Shown: piece by piece, positions 25,589-34,373 of the stretch
Layout: every line of letters begins with the position of its first letter
How positions within the stretch are numbered: the stretch's first letter is position 1
Origin: Pseudomonadota bacterium
GTDB taxonomy: Bacteria > Pseudomonadota > Gammaproteobacteria > Competibacterales > Competibacteraceae
Direction: 5' to 3'
NCBI GenBank assembly: GCA_030917925.1
Contig: JAUPTV010000005.1
Coordinates: 1-52,288, forward strand
DNA: 52,288 nt
Translations under genes and position numbers: made by a program
Notes under the pieces: model-generated
The model's input: only the letters and a program-made list of their open reading frames with translations
Told to the model about the DNA's origin: nothing
Database searches by the model: none

Positions 25589-26340
25589 CCGTTTATTTCA
25601 TCGGTGCCGGTCCCGGCGATCCCGAACTGATCACCGTCAAGGGCCAGCGACTCATTCGCGAATGTCCACTGGTGCTGTACGCCGGTTCGCTGGTGCCGAA
25701 AGAAGTGGTGCTGGCCGCCAATCCCGACGCCGAGATTGTCAATACCGCTGATCTGAGTCTGGACGACATTATCGCCCGTATCCGCGCCGCACATGAGCAA
25801 GGGCTGAACGTGGCGCGGGTGCATACCGGCGATCCCGCATTGTACGGGGCGATTGGCGAGCAGATGCGGGAACTGGAGAAATGGGGCATTCCCTATCAGG
25901 TTATTCCCGGCGTTACTGCCGCATTTGCCGGAGCCGCCCTGCTGCGCCGGGAACTCACCCTGCCGGGGATCAGCCAGACCATCATTCTCACCCGCCATGC
26001 CGGTAAAACGCCGATGCCTGAAGGTGAGAGTCTGGTGGAACTGGCTCAGCACCGGGCCACGATGGCGATTTATCTCAGTGTGGACAAATTGCGGGAGATT
26101 GTCGCCGAACTGACGCCGTTTTATGGCGCGGATTGTCCGGTCGCGGTGCTGCACCGGGTTTCCTGGCCCGATCAGGATGGCGTCATCGGCACGCTGGCGG
26201 ATATTGCGGAACAGGTGGAATCCAAGGGCTTTACCCGCACCGCGCTGATTCTGGTGGGACGGGTCATTCAACCGGAGGGATTTCCGGCGTCCTATCTGTA
26301 CAGTAAGGAACATGCGGAATGGTATCGGCAGCATCGCTGA
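25585..26340 (+). CDS. cobM: Precorrin-4 C11-methyltransferase (CobM/CbiF)
   Basis: This 251-residue SAM-dependent tetrapyrrole methylase methylates C-11 of (cobalt-)precorrin-4 in corrin ring synthesis. The N-terminus [20 protein letters not shown] and the specific YAGSLVP motif identify CobM/CbiF among related methylases; [15 protein letters not shown] and [14 protein letters not shown] follow. The ATG overlaps the nosL stop by four bases, so it may be read from the upstream transcript. Its 3' end overlaps the converging cobK by 77 bases. Confidence 0.95.
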   Translation: [251 protein letters not shown]

Positions 26341-27067
26341 TTTTCACATTCCACAACGCCGCAACCAGGGCTTCCACCGTAGTAAATTCCCGATCTGCCG
26401 CTGGCAAGGCCGGACGCTCCAGCATCACCACGGGAATCTTCAACTGTCGCGCCGCGATCAGCTTGGCCTCAACCGCCCGACCACCGCTGTTCTTGGCGAC
26501 CAGTACATCAATTCGATAATCCCTGAACAGCGCCAACTCCTGGTCCAGTGAAAACGGCCCGGTTGCACAAAGCAGGGCCAACCGTGACGATGCCGGTGGT
26601 TCCGCCGCCAGGCAGCGCACCAGCCAGTGCTGATTCAGCGGAATTTCCGCAATATGGCGCAAAGGTTCCAGGCCAATGGTAAAAAACGGTCGCTGGAATT
26701 CCCTCAAAGCCGTCATAATCCCGGCCCAGTCGGCTACTGAACATCCCTTTTCACCCGGTTCCAGTTGCCAGGCCGGGCGCCGGTAGGCCCACCATGAAAC
26801 GCCGGTCAACCGCGCCGCCAGAGCGGCATTTTGGCTGATTTGCGCCGCGTAGGGATGGGTCGCATCAATCAGCAGTTCAATACACTGCTCGCGCAGAAAC
26901 GCCGCTAATCCCTCCACACCGCCGAAGCCCCCCACACGCACCGCCACGCCGGATAACGCGGGGATGCGTCCTTTCCCCGCCACGCTATAGGTAACGGTAT
27001 GCATCGAGGCTAACGCACTGGCCAATTGCAACGCCTCACCGATCCCACCCAGAATCAACAGGTGCAT
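26264..27067 (-). CDS. cobK: Precorrin-6A reductase (CobK/CbiJ)
   Basis: This 267-residue protein has the CobK pattern. The N-terminal nucleotide-binding strand-loop MHLLILGGIGEALQLA is followed by ELLIDATHPYAAQIS and late FRDYRIDVLVAKNSGG. It reduces precorrin-6A with NADPH during B12 ring synthesis. It converges on cobM with a 77-base overlap, which makes this a compact B12 pair of opposite orientation. The C-terminal ~25 residues come from the overlap and may be dispensable. It lies downstream of the uncharacterised gene at 27098-27799 on the same strand. Confidence 0.93.
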   Translation of the reverse strand: MHLLILGGIGEALQLASALASMHTVTYSVAGKGRIPALSGVAVRVGGFGGVEGLAAFLREQCIELLIDATHPYAAQISQNAALAARLTGVSWWAYRRPAWQLEPGEKGCSVADWAGIMTALREFQRPFFTIGLEPLRHIAEIPLNQHWLVRCLAAEPPASSRLALLCATGPFSLDQELALFRDYRIDVLVAKNSGGRAVEAKLIAARQLKIPVVMLERPALPAADREFTTVEALVAALWNVKISDAADTIPHVPYCTDRTPEIPPVE

Positions 27068-27097
27068 CCAGCCAAATCCTGTGATTGCCAGTGTTGG

Positions 27098-27799
27098 CTA
27101 ATCATCCATATACGCCGAAAAATGCGGCTTGATCCCGTTCAACATATCATCGGCAATCAACAGCGCCATAGTGGCGAAACAATCCAGTCCCACCAAGGCG
27201 TTAATATTGGCATCTTCCGTCGCCGCCTCTTGCAAACGCCGGGCAAAATCACGGTTGACCAGTGCAACTTCGGCATAAATCCGGTTCAATCCCCCCAGTC
27301 CAAACTCGAAAGACTGCCCCTCGCTACGCCGCAGATATTGCGCCAACAGATACATGGACACCGCCCGAATCAGCGTTTCCAACACCGTGGCGAAGGGCAG
27401 ATGTTGCCGCACCATCGGTTTGAGCGGCTCCATGATCGGACAACCGCTGGTCGTCATGATCACACCCAGCAATGAACTTAAACCCTGCTGAAGCACCGTG
27501 TCCTTAATATAGGTGCGATCCGGGGTGGCCACCGTCACTTGAACCTCTTCATAGGAAACCCGTTGCGCAAACTGCTCGGCGACATCCACGAAATTCAACG
27601 CCACCGGGCAAAACCGATGCTGACGGTTATCCAATGGGCAATTCACGCACTGATTGCGCTCGAGCAGCGTCCAGGGCGGTGGCTCTTCACGAGGCTGAGC
27701 CTGCAAATCCAGCGTCTCATCGTCGAGCAGCAAATCGAAAACCTGCGACTCTCCGCCAGGAAAACCAAAGGTGTAGGAAATATTTATGGAATGATTCAT
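27098..27799 (-). CDS. Conserved uncharacterised protein with cysteine cluster
   Basis: This 233-residue soluble protein is not assigned a function. It starts MNHSINISYTFGF and has a cysteine-rich part (NQCVNCPLDNRQHRFCPVAL), then TTSGCPIMEPLKPMVRQHLP and a mostly helical second half. The CxxC...C cluster could bind metal or an Fe-S centre, but this is inference. The start at 27799 has GAGG seven bases before the ATG; the frame is open four codons more. It lies between cobK and the acyl-CoA hydrolase fusion, all on the minus strand, and could share a transcript with them. Confidence 0.75.
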   Translation of the reverse strand: MNHSINISYTFGFPGGESQVFDLLLDDETLDLQAQPREEPPPWTLLERNQCVNCPLDNRQHRFCPVALNFVDVAEQFAQRVSYEEVQVTVATPDRTYIKDTVLQQGLSSLLGVIMTTSGCPIMEPLKPMVRQHLPFATVLETLIRAVSMYLLAQYLRRSEGQSFEFGLGGLNRIYAEVALVNRDFARRLQEAATEDANINALVGLDCFATMALLIADDMLNGIKPHFSAYMDD

Positions 27800-27837
27800 C
27801 AAAGTCCTCACTAAACTAAAACATTTTTGGCCATCGC

Positions 27838-29700
27838 CTAAAACAACATCACTACTTCATAGGTTCCACCTGAACGTTCCACGGATACCTTATCAGATCC
27901 GGATTTGGCCAGTTTAATCATCTTGTCATTGGTCGTCAGAATTTCCAGCGTGAACCCGCGCAGTCCTCTGGGCTGAGCATATTCAATCATCCGTTGCTGC
28001 AAAATCCGCCCCAAACCCAGCCCCTGCCACTTCGGATGAATCATATAGGCCGCTTCCGCCAGATTGGTGGTCGGGTTCAAAAAATAGCAGGCGCTGCCCA
28101 CAACGCTCTCATTTTCCCGGTCGCCCACCACCGCTAGAAACGCCATCTCGGACTCATAGTCCACATTGCACAAATGCTCAGCGGCAGACACTGGTAAAAA
28201 TCGCAGATCCTGAAAAAAGCGGGTGTAGACATCCTCCGCAGACAACCCGTAAAACAGATCCTGCAAGCACCGAATATCGCTGGCTTTGGAGGGACGAACC
28301 AGCAATCTGACGCCATTTTTCAGCAGAATTTCCCGCTCTTCCTGTACCGGATAAGCACTCGAGCTTTTCAATTTCTGATCGGGACGCACATAACCTAATT
28401 GCTTGGCTTCTTCAAGCAACCCGGCCCGGAAATGGGGATGGGCAATTTCAATCAGCGCTAACGCCCGTTCCCGGATGGATTTGCCGAATAGATAGGCGCA
28501 GCCGTATTCGGTGATCACATAATGCACATCAGAACGCGCAATGGTGACGCCTTCGCCCATTTTCAACAATGGGCGAATCCGCGACTCCTGGCCATCATCA
28601 GTGGTAGACGCCAGGCAGATAATCGGTTTACCGCCGGGGGAATAGGCCGCGCCGCGCAGAAAATCCGGTTGCGTGGAAACCCCGCTATAAAACTCCCCGT
28701 GAAACTGATCCGCGCAAACCTGGCCGGTCAAATCGACCGCAAACGCCTGCGAAACGGAAACCAGTTGATGATGACCGGCTAATACTGCTGGATTACACAC
28801 ATAGTCAATTGGGTAAAAGGCGAACTGCGGGTTCTGATCAATCAAATCATACAGCCGCCGGGTTCCCAGACAATAACTCGCCACTACTTGTCCTTCATGC
28901 AGACCCTTGGCTCGCCCGGTAATCACGCCCTTTTCGATTAAATCGACAATCGGATCGGTAATGACATCGGAGTGAATACCAAGGTTTTGCCGATCCGTCA
29001 GATACTTGAGCATCTCATTGGGAATGCGGCCCAACCCGATTTGCAGGGTGGAATTATTGTCAATAATTCTGGCAACATAGCGGGCGATCTGTTGCGCTAC
29101 CGCATCGACGGGCGGATGTGTGTATTCAATAATCGGTTGATCAACCAGAACCAGCGCATCAATCTGATCAATATGCAAAAAAGACTCGCCCAGGGTGCGC
29201 GGCATATTGGGATTGACTTCCGCAATCACCTGATCGGCCGCTAATGCCACGGTCCGGGTCATATCGACTGAAACCCCGAGACTGACAAAACCGTGTTTAT
29301 CCGGCAGCGAAACCTGAATCAGCGCCGCGTTAGCCACCAGTCGCCCACGTTTAATCAGATGCGGGGTTTGCGCAATGGAAATCGGGATATAGTCGGCCTG
29401 ATTTTTTTTAAACGCCTCTCGCTCATCCGATCCAATAAAAAAACACTGGTGCTGAAAGCGTGTCACGACTCCCGACCCGTTGCTGGGAAAAGCGCCGTTA
29501 GTAATAAAATGAAATAGCACCACATCTTCAAGGCGATTCCTGCTGGTCTCCAGCGCATGAACCAGGGTACGCGGCGTTGCACAGGCGTTGCCGACATAAA
29601 CCCGGTCGCCGGATTTAATCGTTGAAACTGCTTGTTCAGCCGTTTTAATTTTTGCCGTATATTTTGCCAGCCCCCAATCCCGTTCTTCACTCATCGCCAT
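27838..29700 (-). CDS. Acetyl-CoA hydrolase/transferase fused to a GNAT acetyltransferase domain
   Basis: This 620-residue two-part protein is a CoA-transferase fold for ~450 residues ([21 protein letters not shown], then [19 protein letters not shown]-like blocks and the [20 protein letters not shown] signature). A GNAT domain occupies ~465-620 ([34 protein letters not shown]). The first half would transfer or hydrolyse CoA on acetyl- or related acyl-CoA. The GNAT half might acetylate the enzyme or another protein. The start is uncertain: ATGs occur at 29715, 29700 and 29694. The one at 29700 has AGGGA eight bases upstream. It overlaps cbiD by 14 bases. Confidence 0.9.
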   Translation of the reverse strand: MAMSEERDWGLAKYTAKIKTAEQAVSTIKSGDRVYVGNACATPRTLVHALETSRNRLEDVVLFHFITNGAFPSNGSGVVTRFQHQCFFIGSDEREAFKKNQADYIPISIAQTPHLIKRGRLVANAALIQVSLPDKHGFVSLGVSVDMTRTVALAADQVIAEVNPNMPRTLGESFLHIDQIDALVLVDQPIIEYTHPPVDAVAQQIARYVARIIDNNSTLQIGLGRIPNEMLKYLTDRQNLGIHSDVITDPIVDLIEKGVITGRAKGLHEGQVVASYCLGTRRLYDLIDQNPQFAFYPIDYVCNPAVLAGHHQLVSVSQAFAVDLTGQVCADQFHGEFYSGVSTQPDFLRGAAYSPGGKPIICLASTTDDGQESRIRPLLKMGEGVTIARSDVHYVITEYGCAYLFGKSIRERALALIEIAHPHFRAGLLEEAKQLGYVRPDQKLKSSSAYPVQEEREILLKNGVRLLVRPSKASDIRCLQDLFYGLSAEDVYTRFFQDLRFLPVSAAEHLCNVDYESEMAFLAVVGDRENESVVGSACYFLNPTTNLAEAAYMIHPKWQGLGLGRILQQRMIEYAQPRGLRGFTLEILTTNDKMIKLAKSGSDKVSVERSGGTYEVVMLF

Positions 29701-30844
29701 CGTTATTTCCCTCATGGTTAAGCCGACCAGAAACCGGCTTCACTATTCCATGGGCAAACCCGGCATAGCCCACCGGTTGCCCCTCACGATTGATAGCCCA
29801 TACTTCCACCGCCACCGCCGGGGGAACGATAGCCCGAGCCTGATCACGAGCCATGATGCAAATCCGTTCACCCAGGGGCAACCCGGCGGCGTGAGCCAAA
29901 ACCAGCGCCTGCTGACTGGTATTGGCGGCCCGCATCGCCTCCTGCAAGGTCGCATCCGCGCCCAATGCCGCCGCCTCCACAGCCAACAGCGGCAAATCCA
30001 CGCTGGAATGGCGGCTGTGCAAATCGAGATGGCCCGCCGCCAGCTTGCTGATCTTGCCGAACCCGCCCGCCAAACTCAGCCGGGTCATCGGTGCCCGGCG
30101 CAGATGCTTCAGCACCGCCCCGGCAAAATCGCCCATTTCAATCAGCGCCCTATCCGGCAAATTATAGCGCATACGCATCAACCGCTCGCTGGCCGCGCCA
30201 GTGCAGGCGGCGATATGGACCACGCCATTAACGCGGGCGACGTCAATGGCTTGTTGAATAGAAGCGATATAAGCGGAACAGGAAAAGGGCCGGACAATAC
30301 CGGTCGTGCCGAGAATCGACAGGCCGCCGATAATCCCCAGTCGCGGATTCAGTGTTTTCAGCGCCAGTTCCGCACCCTGTTCAACGCCAATCGTCACTTC
30401 AAACCCGCCGCGATAATCCGTCTCGGTCGCCAACCGCATGAGATGTTCGGTGATCATCCGGCGCGGGGTGGGATTAATCGCCGGTTCGCCAGTGGGGATC
30501 GGCAATCCCGGCAAGGTCACAGTCCCGACGCCTGGTCCGGCGTGAAAGCCCACGCCTGGCGCTGAACGCAACACGACCTGGGCGAAGATCAACGCCCCGT
30601 GGGTCACATCGGGATCATCGCCAGCATCCTTGATCGTGGCCGCTTCCGCGCCGGTCGCCGTCAACTGACAACGATTCAGTGCAAACCACGCCGACTGACC
30701 ACGGGGCAGAATAATCTCGATCTGAGTATGTTCAACGCCGGTTAACAGCCGACTGGCCGCCGCCAGTGCCGTAGCCGTGGCGCACGCGCCGGTGGTGTAA
30801 CCGTAGCGCAGGGGTTGGGGAGTTTCCGAAGTTTCAGGACGCAT
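29687..30844 (-). CDS. cbiD: Cobalt-precorrin-5B C1-methyltransferase (CbiD)
   Basis: This 385-residue protein carries the CbiD signature [15 protein letters not shown] near the N-terminus. Glycine-rich blocks [19 protein letters not shown] and [14 protein letters not shown], plus [20 protein letters not shown], are characteristic. It methylates C-1 during corrin formation; CbiD belongs to the anaerobic (early cobalt) route. The ATG at 30844 is preferred over an upstream TTG (30871) because the latter lies in a heptad repeat. No good ribosome site is seen. It diverges from cobB with 81 bases between. Confidence 0.94.
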   Translation of the reverse strand: MRPETSETPQPLRYGYTTGACATATALAAASRLLTGVEHTQIEIILPRGQSAWFALNRCQLTATGAEAATIKDAGDDPDVTHGALIFAQVVLRSAPGVGFHAGPGVGTVTLPGLPIPTGEPAINPTPRRMITEHLMRLATETDYRGGFEVTIGVEQGAELALKTLNPRLGIIGGLSILGTTGIVRPFSCSAYIASIQQAIDVARVNGVVHIAACTGAASERLMRMRYNLPDRALIEMGDFAGAVLKHLRRAPMTRLSLAGGFGKISKLAAGHLDLHSRHSSVDLPLLAVEAAALGADATLQEAMRAANTSQQALVLAHAAGLPLGERICIMARDQARAIVPPAVAVEVWAINREGQPVGYAGFAHGIVKPVSGRLNHEGNNDGDE

Positions 30845-30855
30845 GGCGCTAAGAT

Positions 30856-30924
30856 TAAAGGCAAAAGGCAAAAGGTTAAAGGTAAGCTTTGCATCCTGAG
30901 CCTTTAGCCTTTAGCCTTGTGCCT
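30856..30924. repeat. Inverted pair of AAAGGC heptad repeats between cbiD and cobB
   Basis: The left arm (30856-30883) is built of AAAGGCA/AAAGGTT units. The right arm (30899-30924) is built of the complementary GCCTTTA units, three in tandem. The arms can pair across a short centre around AAGCTTTGC. It occupies almost the whole divergent gap between two B12 genes. Confidence 0.7.
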
Positions 30925-30925
30925 C

Positions 30926-32212
30926 ATGACAACCTGTCCCGCTCTGCTCCTCAGCGCTCCGGCCTCCGGCCAGGGCAAAACCACTGTCACCGCCGGCCTG
31001 GCCCGCTATCATCGCTGCCAGGGTCGCAACGTGCAGGTATTCAAAACCGGCCCGGATTTTCTTGATCCGATGATTCTGGAGCGCGCCTCCGGCCAGCCGG
31101 TCTATCAACTCGATCTGTGGATGGTCGGTGAACGCGACTGTAAAGCCCTGCTGTATCAGGCCGCGCAGACTGCCGATTTAATCCTCATTGAAGGCGTCAT
31201 GGGTCTGTTCGATGGCCAACCCTCCAGCGCCGATCTTGCGACCTACTTCGGCGTTCCGGTGCTGGCGCTGATCAACGCCCATGCCATGGCGCAAACCTTC
31301 GGCGCGGTCGCCCACGGCCTGGCGCATTATCGCCCTGGGCTACCCTTCGCCGGGGTGCTGGCTAATCGCGTCGCCGGACCTGGCCATGCCGCATTGCTGG
31401 CCGAAAGTTTGTCACCAGAGATTCGTAACTACGGCTGGCTGCCGCGTGATGGTGAAATCACCCTTCCTGACCGACATCTGGGCCTGGTGCAGGCGGCGGA
31501 AATTGCTGATTTGGAAAAGCGTCTGGACGCGGTTGCTGCCCGTATTGGGCAAACGGGTTTGGCGGAATTGCCGCCCCCCGTCACCTTCCCCACGATCACG
31601 GTAGAACCACTCCCGCCACTGCTCAAAGGCGTCCGCATCGGCATCGCCCGCGATCTGGCGTTTGCGTTTCTGTATCCGGCCAATCTGGAGACGTTAAGGG
31701 CGATGGGTGCGGAATTAACCTTCTTTTCGCCCCTGACCGACGCCGAATTGCCGGAGGTCGATGCGATTTACCTGCCCGGCGGCTACCCGGAACTGTATCT
31801 GGAGACGCTGGCGGGTAACACGTCCCTGCGTACCGCGCTACACCGGCATTACGAAGCGGGTAAGCCGATTTACGCAGAATGTGGTGGTCTGCTGTATACG
31901 CTGGAATCGCTGGCGGATAAGGAAGGCCATCGCGCCCCGATGCTGGGTCTGTTGCCCGGCCACGCCGCGTTACAGGGAAAATTGGCGGGGCTGGGTATGC
32001 AGTCGGTGCAGTTGCCGGAAGGCGAATTGCGCGGACATACTTTCCATCACTCCAAGCTGGAAACGCCGCTTGTCCCACTAGCCTATGGTCGTCGCCAGCG
32101 GGATGGTCAAGTAGGTGAAGCTGTGTACCGGGTCGGACGACTGACGGCTTCGTATCTGCATTTGTATTTCCCCAGCCATCCCGAAGCAGTGGCGCGCCTG
32201 TTTCGGCCTTAG
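30926..32212 (+). CDS. cobB: Cobyrinic acid a,c-diamide synthase (CobB/CbiA)
   Basis: This 428-residue amidase converts the a and c side chains of (hydrogeno)cobyrinic acid to amides using ATP and glutamine. The N-terminal P-loop is LLSAPASGQGKTTVTAGLA. The C-terminal half is a class I glutamine amidotransferase with IYLPGGYPELYLE and the nucleophile cysteine in YAECGGLLYTLE. Catalytic His may lie in GHTFHHSKLE or the terminal ASYLHLYFPSHP. The start at 30926 is chosen because the family begins a few residues before the P-loop; the frame is open three codons more. Confidence 0.95.
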   Translation: MTTCPALLLSAPASGQGKTTVTAGLARYHRCQGRNVQVFKTGPDFLDPMILERASGQPVYQLDLWMVGERDCKALLYQAAQTADLILIEGVMGLFDGQPSSADLATYFGVPVLALINAHAMAQTFGAVAHGLAHYRPGLPFAGVLANRVAGPGHAALLAESLSPEIRNYGWLPRDGEITLPDRHLGLVQAAEIADLEKRLDAVAARIGQTGLAELPPPVTFPTITVEPLPPLLKGVRIGIARDLAFAFLYPANLETLRAMGAELTFFSPLTDAELPEVDAIYLPGGYPELYLETLAGNTSLRTALHRHYEAGKPIYAECGGLLYTLESLADKEGHRAPMLGLLPGHAALQGKLAGLGMQSVQLPEGELRGHTFHHSKLETPLVPLAYGRRQRDGQVGEAVYRVGRLTASYLHLYFPSHPEAVARLFRP

Positions 32213-32300
32213 CCGCCGGCTAAAAAACAACCATTTGATTTATATAGCGTAGAGCCAGATTCACCCCGATCTGATAGACCGAAAAACCGACTGAAGCCCT

Positions 32301-34358
32301 TCAGGCCACATCAAATCGATCAAACGTCATAGTGAACTGGCCGCGCCCCCGGGTCATGCCGCGCAGATCGGTGATATAGCCCAGCAATCGATCCAGTGCG
32401 CAATCACAGTGAATAGTGGTCATATCGCCCAGCGTCGTCGTATCGCGAATGACCGCCCGGCGGGATTGTAAATCGCCCATCACCGTTCCCACTTCGTGTT
32501 CAGGAACCACCACCTCGGTGGCCATGATCGGACGCAACATCAACCCACCCGCCCGCTGCAACGCCTTCCGCACCGCCTCCGCTACGGCAATGCGCAACGC
32601 CTGCGGACTGGATAACGCCCCAAACAACTCCACCTCCAGCACCCGCACCCGCACATCCTGCAAGGCTGAACCGGTCACTGGACCATTCGCCAATACATCC
32701 CCGGCTCCGCCCGCCACCGCTTCCCGCTGCGGTGGCGATAATTCAGCGCCAGTTCCCCGCACCTGGGGTTCAGCCATCACCGTGACTCCGGTTCCCCGCG
32801 CCAATGGCTCCACCGCCACCTTGGCCCACACCCTCATCTCCAGCCTCTTGCCATCCGGTTGCTCCATCACCCGGTGAAACAAGCTATCGGCTTCAGCAGC
32901 GCGCTCAATCGTCTCGCGGGTCACCACATCCGGCCGGCCGACCCGAATAGGCACATTGAATTCCCGCTGTAACCGTTCCCCGGCAATCTGCAAATGCAAT
33001 TCCCCCATACCGCGCAACACCCGCTGGCCGGTCTCCGCATCCTCCTCGACGCGCAGGGTGGGGTCTTCCTGTTGCAACTTGTCCAGCGCCTCCAGCAACT
33101 TCTCCTCATCCCCGCTGGAATACGGCTCAATCGCCAGCCCCAGCACCGGTTCGCGGGTCTCAATCCGTTCCAGCCATAACGGATAACCTGGCGCACACAG
33201 CGTATCGCCGGTAGTCGCCCAGCGCAGCCCGGCCATCAGGACAATCTGCCCGGCAGTCGCTTCCTCCAGTCGCGTTCGATGATGCGCGTCCACGTCAAAC
33301 AACCGGGCGACCCGTTCCTGACGCAGCGTTCCATTGGGGCCGGGAATCGCGACCTCATCACCCGGCTTCAACGTCCCACGATACAGGCGGGCGAACACAT
33401 GGCGGCGGCCCTCCCACATCTGTACCTTGAACGCCAGGGCGGCTAACGGCCCGGACGACTCCATCGCTACGGTTTCCTCGCGGCCATCCGTCCGGTGCGC
33501 CAGACTCGGTGGACGTTCCGTCGGCGACGGCAACAACCGCACCACGCTGTCCATCACCGGCTGCACGCCCTGATTCCGTAGCGCACTACCCGCAAAACAG
33601 GGATACGCCTTACCGGCCAGCGTCGCTTGCCGCAGCGCTGCCCAAACCGCTTCCGGTTCCGGTTCCTCCTCGGCCAACACTAACTCCGCCAAGGCGTCAT
33701 CCATCTCCGCCGCCGCCAGCAACAGACTTTCCCGCCAGGGTCGCATTCGTTCCCAGGTCACGGCATCACAGGGCGTCACTTCAACCAACTCGCCGCGTTC
33801 CCCGGCAAAGCGCCAGCAGGTTTTATCAATCAGATGCACCACGGTCCCGTCATAGTCCGGCAAGGGCACCGTCACCGCGACCGGCTCCACGCCCAACCGT
33901 TCCTGCACCGTGGCCAACGCCCGGCTGAAATCCGCGCCGGGCCGATCCAGTTTGTTGATAAAAAACAGTGCGGGCAACCGGAACCGGGTGCGTTGCCGCC
34001 ACACGGTTTCCGTCTGTGGTTCAACGCCGCGCACCCCGTCCAGCACGATCACGCACCCGTCCAACACCCGCATCGACCGCTCCACTTCAATCGTGAAATC
34101 GACATGGCCGGGGGTATCGATCAACTGAATCAGATGCTCCCGCCAGGGCAGGCGGGTCACGGCAGCGGTAATAGTAATGCCGTGCGTCTGCTCCTCCACC
34201 ATATAGTCCATGTGGGCCGCGCCCTCATGCACTTCACCGATTTTGTGGGAAACGCCAGCGTAGTACAGCATCCGCTCAGTCAGAGTCGTCTTGCCGGCGT
34301 CCACATGCGCGGCAATGCCGATATTGCGCACTCGCGCAAGGTCCGGGGACTTGGACAT
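32301..34358 (-). CDS. Elongation factor G-like translational GTPase (FusA paralogue)
   Basis: This 685-residue protein has the five-domain EF-G layout. GTPase motifs are visible: G1 AHVDAGKTTLTERM (~17-30), the switch region EQTHGITITAA, G3 DTPGHVDF and G4 NKLDR. The domain IV/V blocks are present (RRAVIRDTT, then MTRGRGQFTM). The usual RGITI effector sequence reads HGITI here. EF-G moves tRNA-mRNA on the ribosome or takes part in recycling. This copy lies outside the str operon, after a DUF1015 gene, so it is probably a paralogue and not the main translocase. The gap to the upstream gene is only 15 bases. Confidence 0.9.
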   Translation of the reverse strand: MSKSPDLARVRNIGIAAHVDAGKTTLTERMLYYAGVSHKIGEVHEGAAHMDYMVEEQTHGITITAAVTRLPWREHLIQLIDTPGHVDFTIEVERSMRVLDGCVIVLDGVRGVEPQTETVWRQRTRFRLPALFFINKLDRPGADFSRALATVQERLGVEPVAVTVPLPDYDGTVVHLIDKTCWRFAGERGELVEVTPCDAVTWERMRPWRESLLLAAAEMDDALAELVLAEEEPEPEAVWAALRQATLAGKAYPCFAGSALRNQGVQPVMDSVVRLLPSPTERPPSLAHRTDGREETVAMESSGPLAALAFKVQMWEGRRHVFARLYRGTLKPGDEVAIPGPNGTLRQERVARLFDVDAHHRTRLEEATAGQIVLMAGLRWATTGDTLCAPGYPLWLERIETREPVLGLAIEPYSSGDEEKLLEALDKLQQEDPTLRVEEDAETGQRVLRGMGELHLQIAGERLQREFNVPIRVGRPDVVTRETIERAAEADSLFHRVMEQPDGKRLEMRVWAKVAVEPLARGTGVTVMAEPQVRGTGAELSPPQREAVAGGAGDVLANGPVTGSALQDVRVRVLEVELFGALSSPQALRIAVAEAVRKALQRAGGLMLRPIMATEVVVPEHEVGTVMGDLQSRRAVIRDTTTLGDMTTIHCDCALDRLLGYITDLRGMTRGRGQFTMTFDRFDVA

Positions 34359-34373
34359 AGAGGTTGTTCCCGT

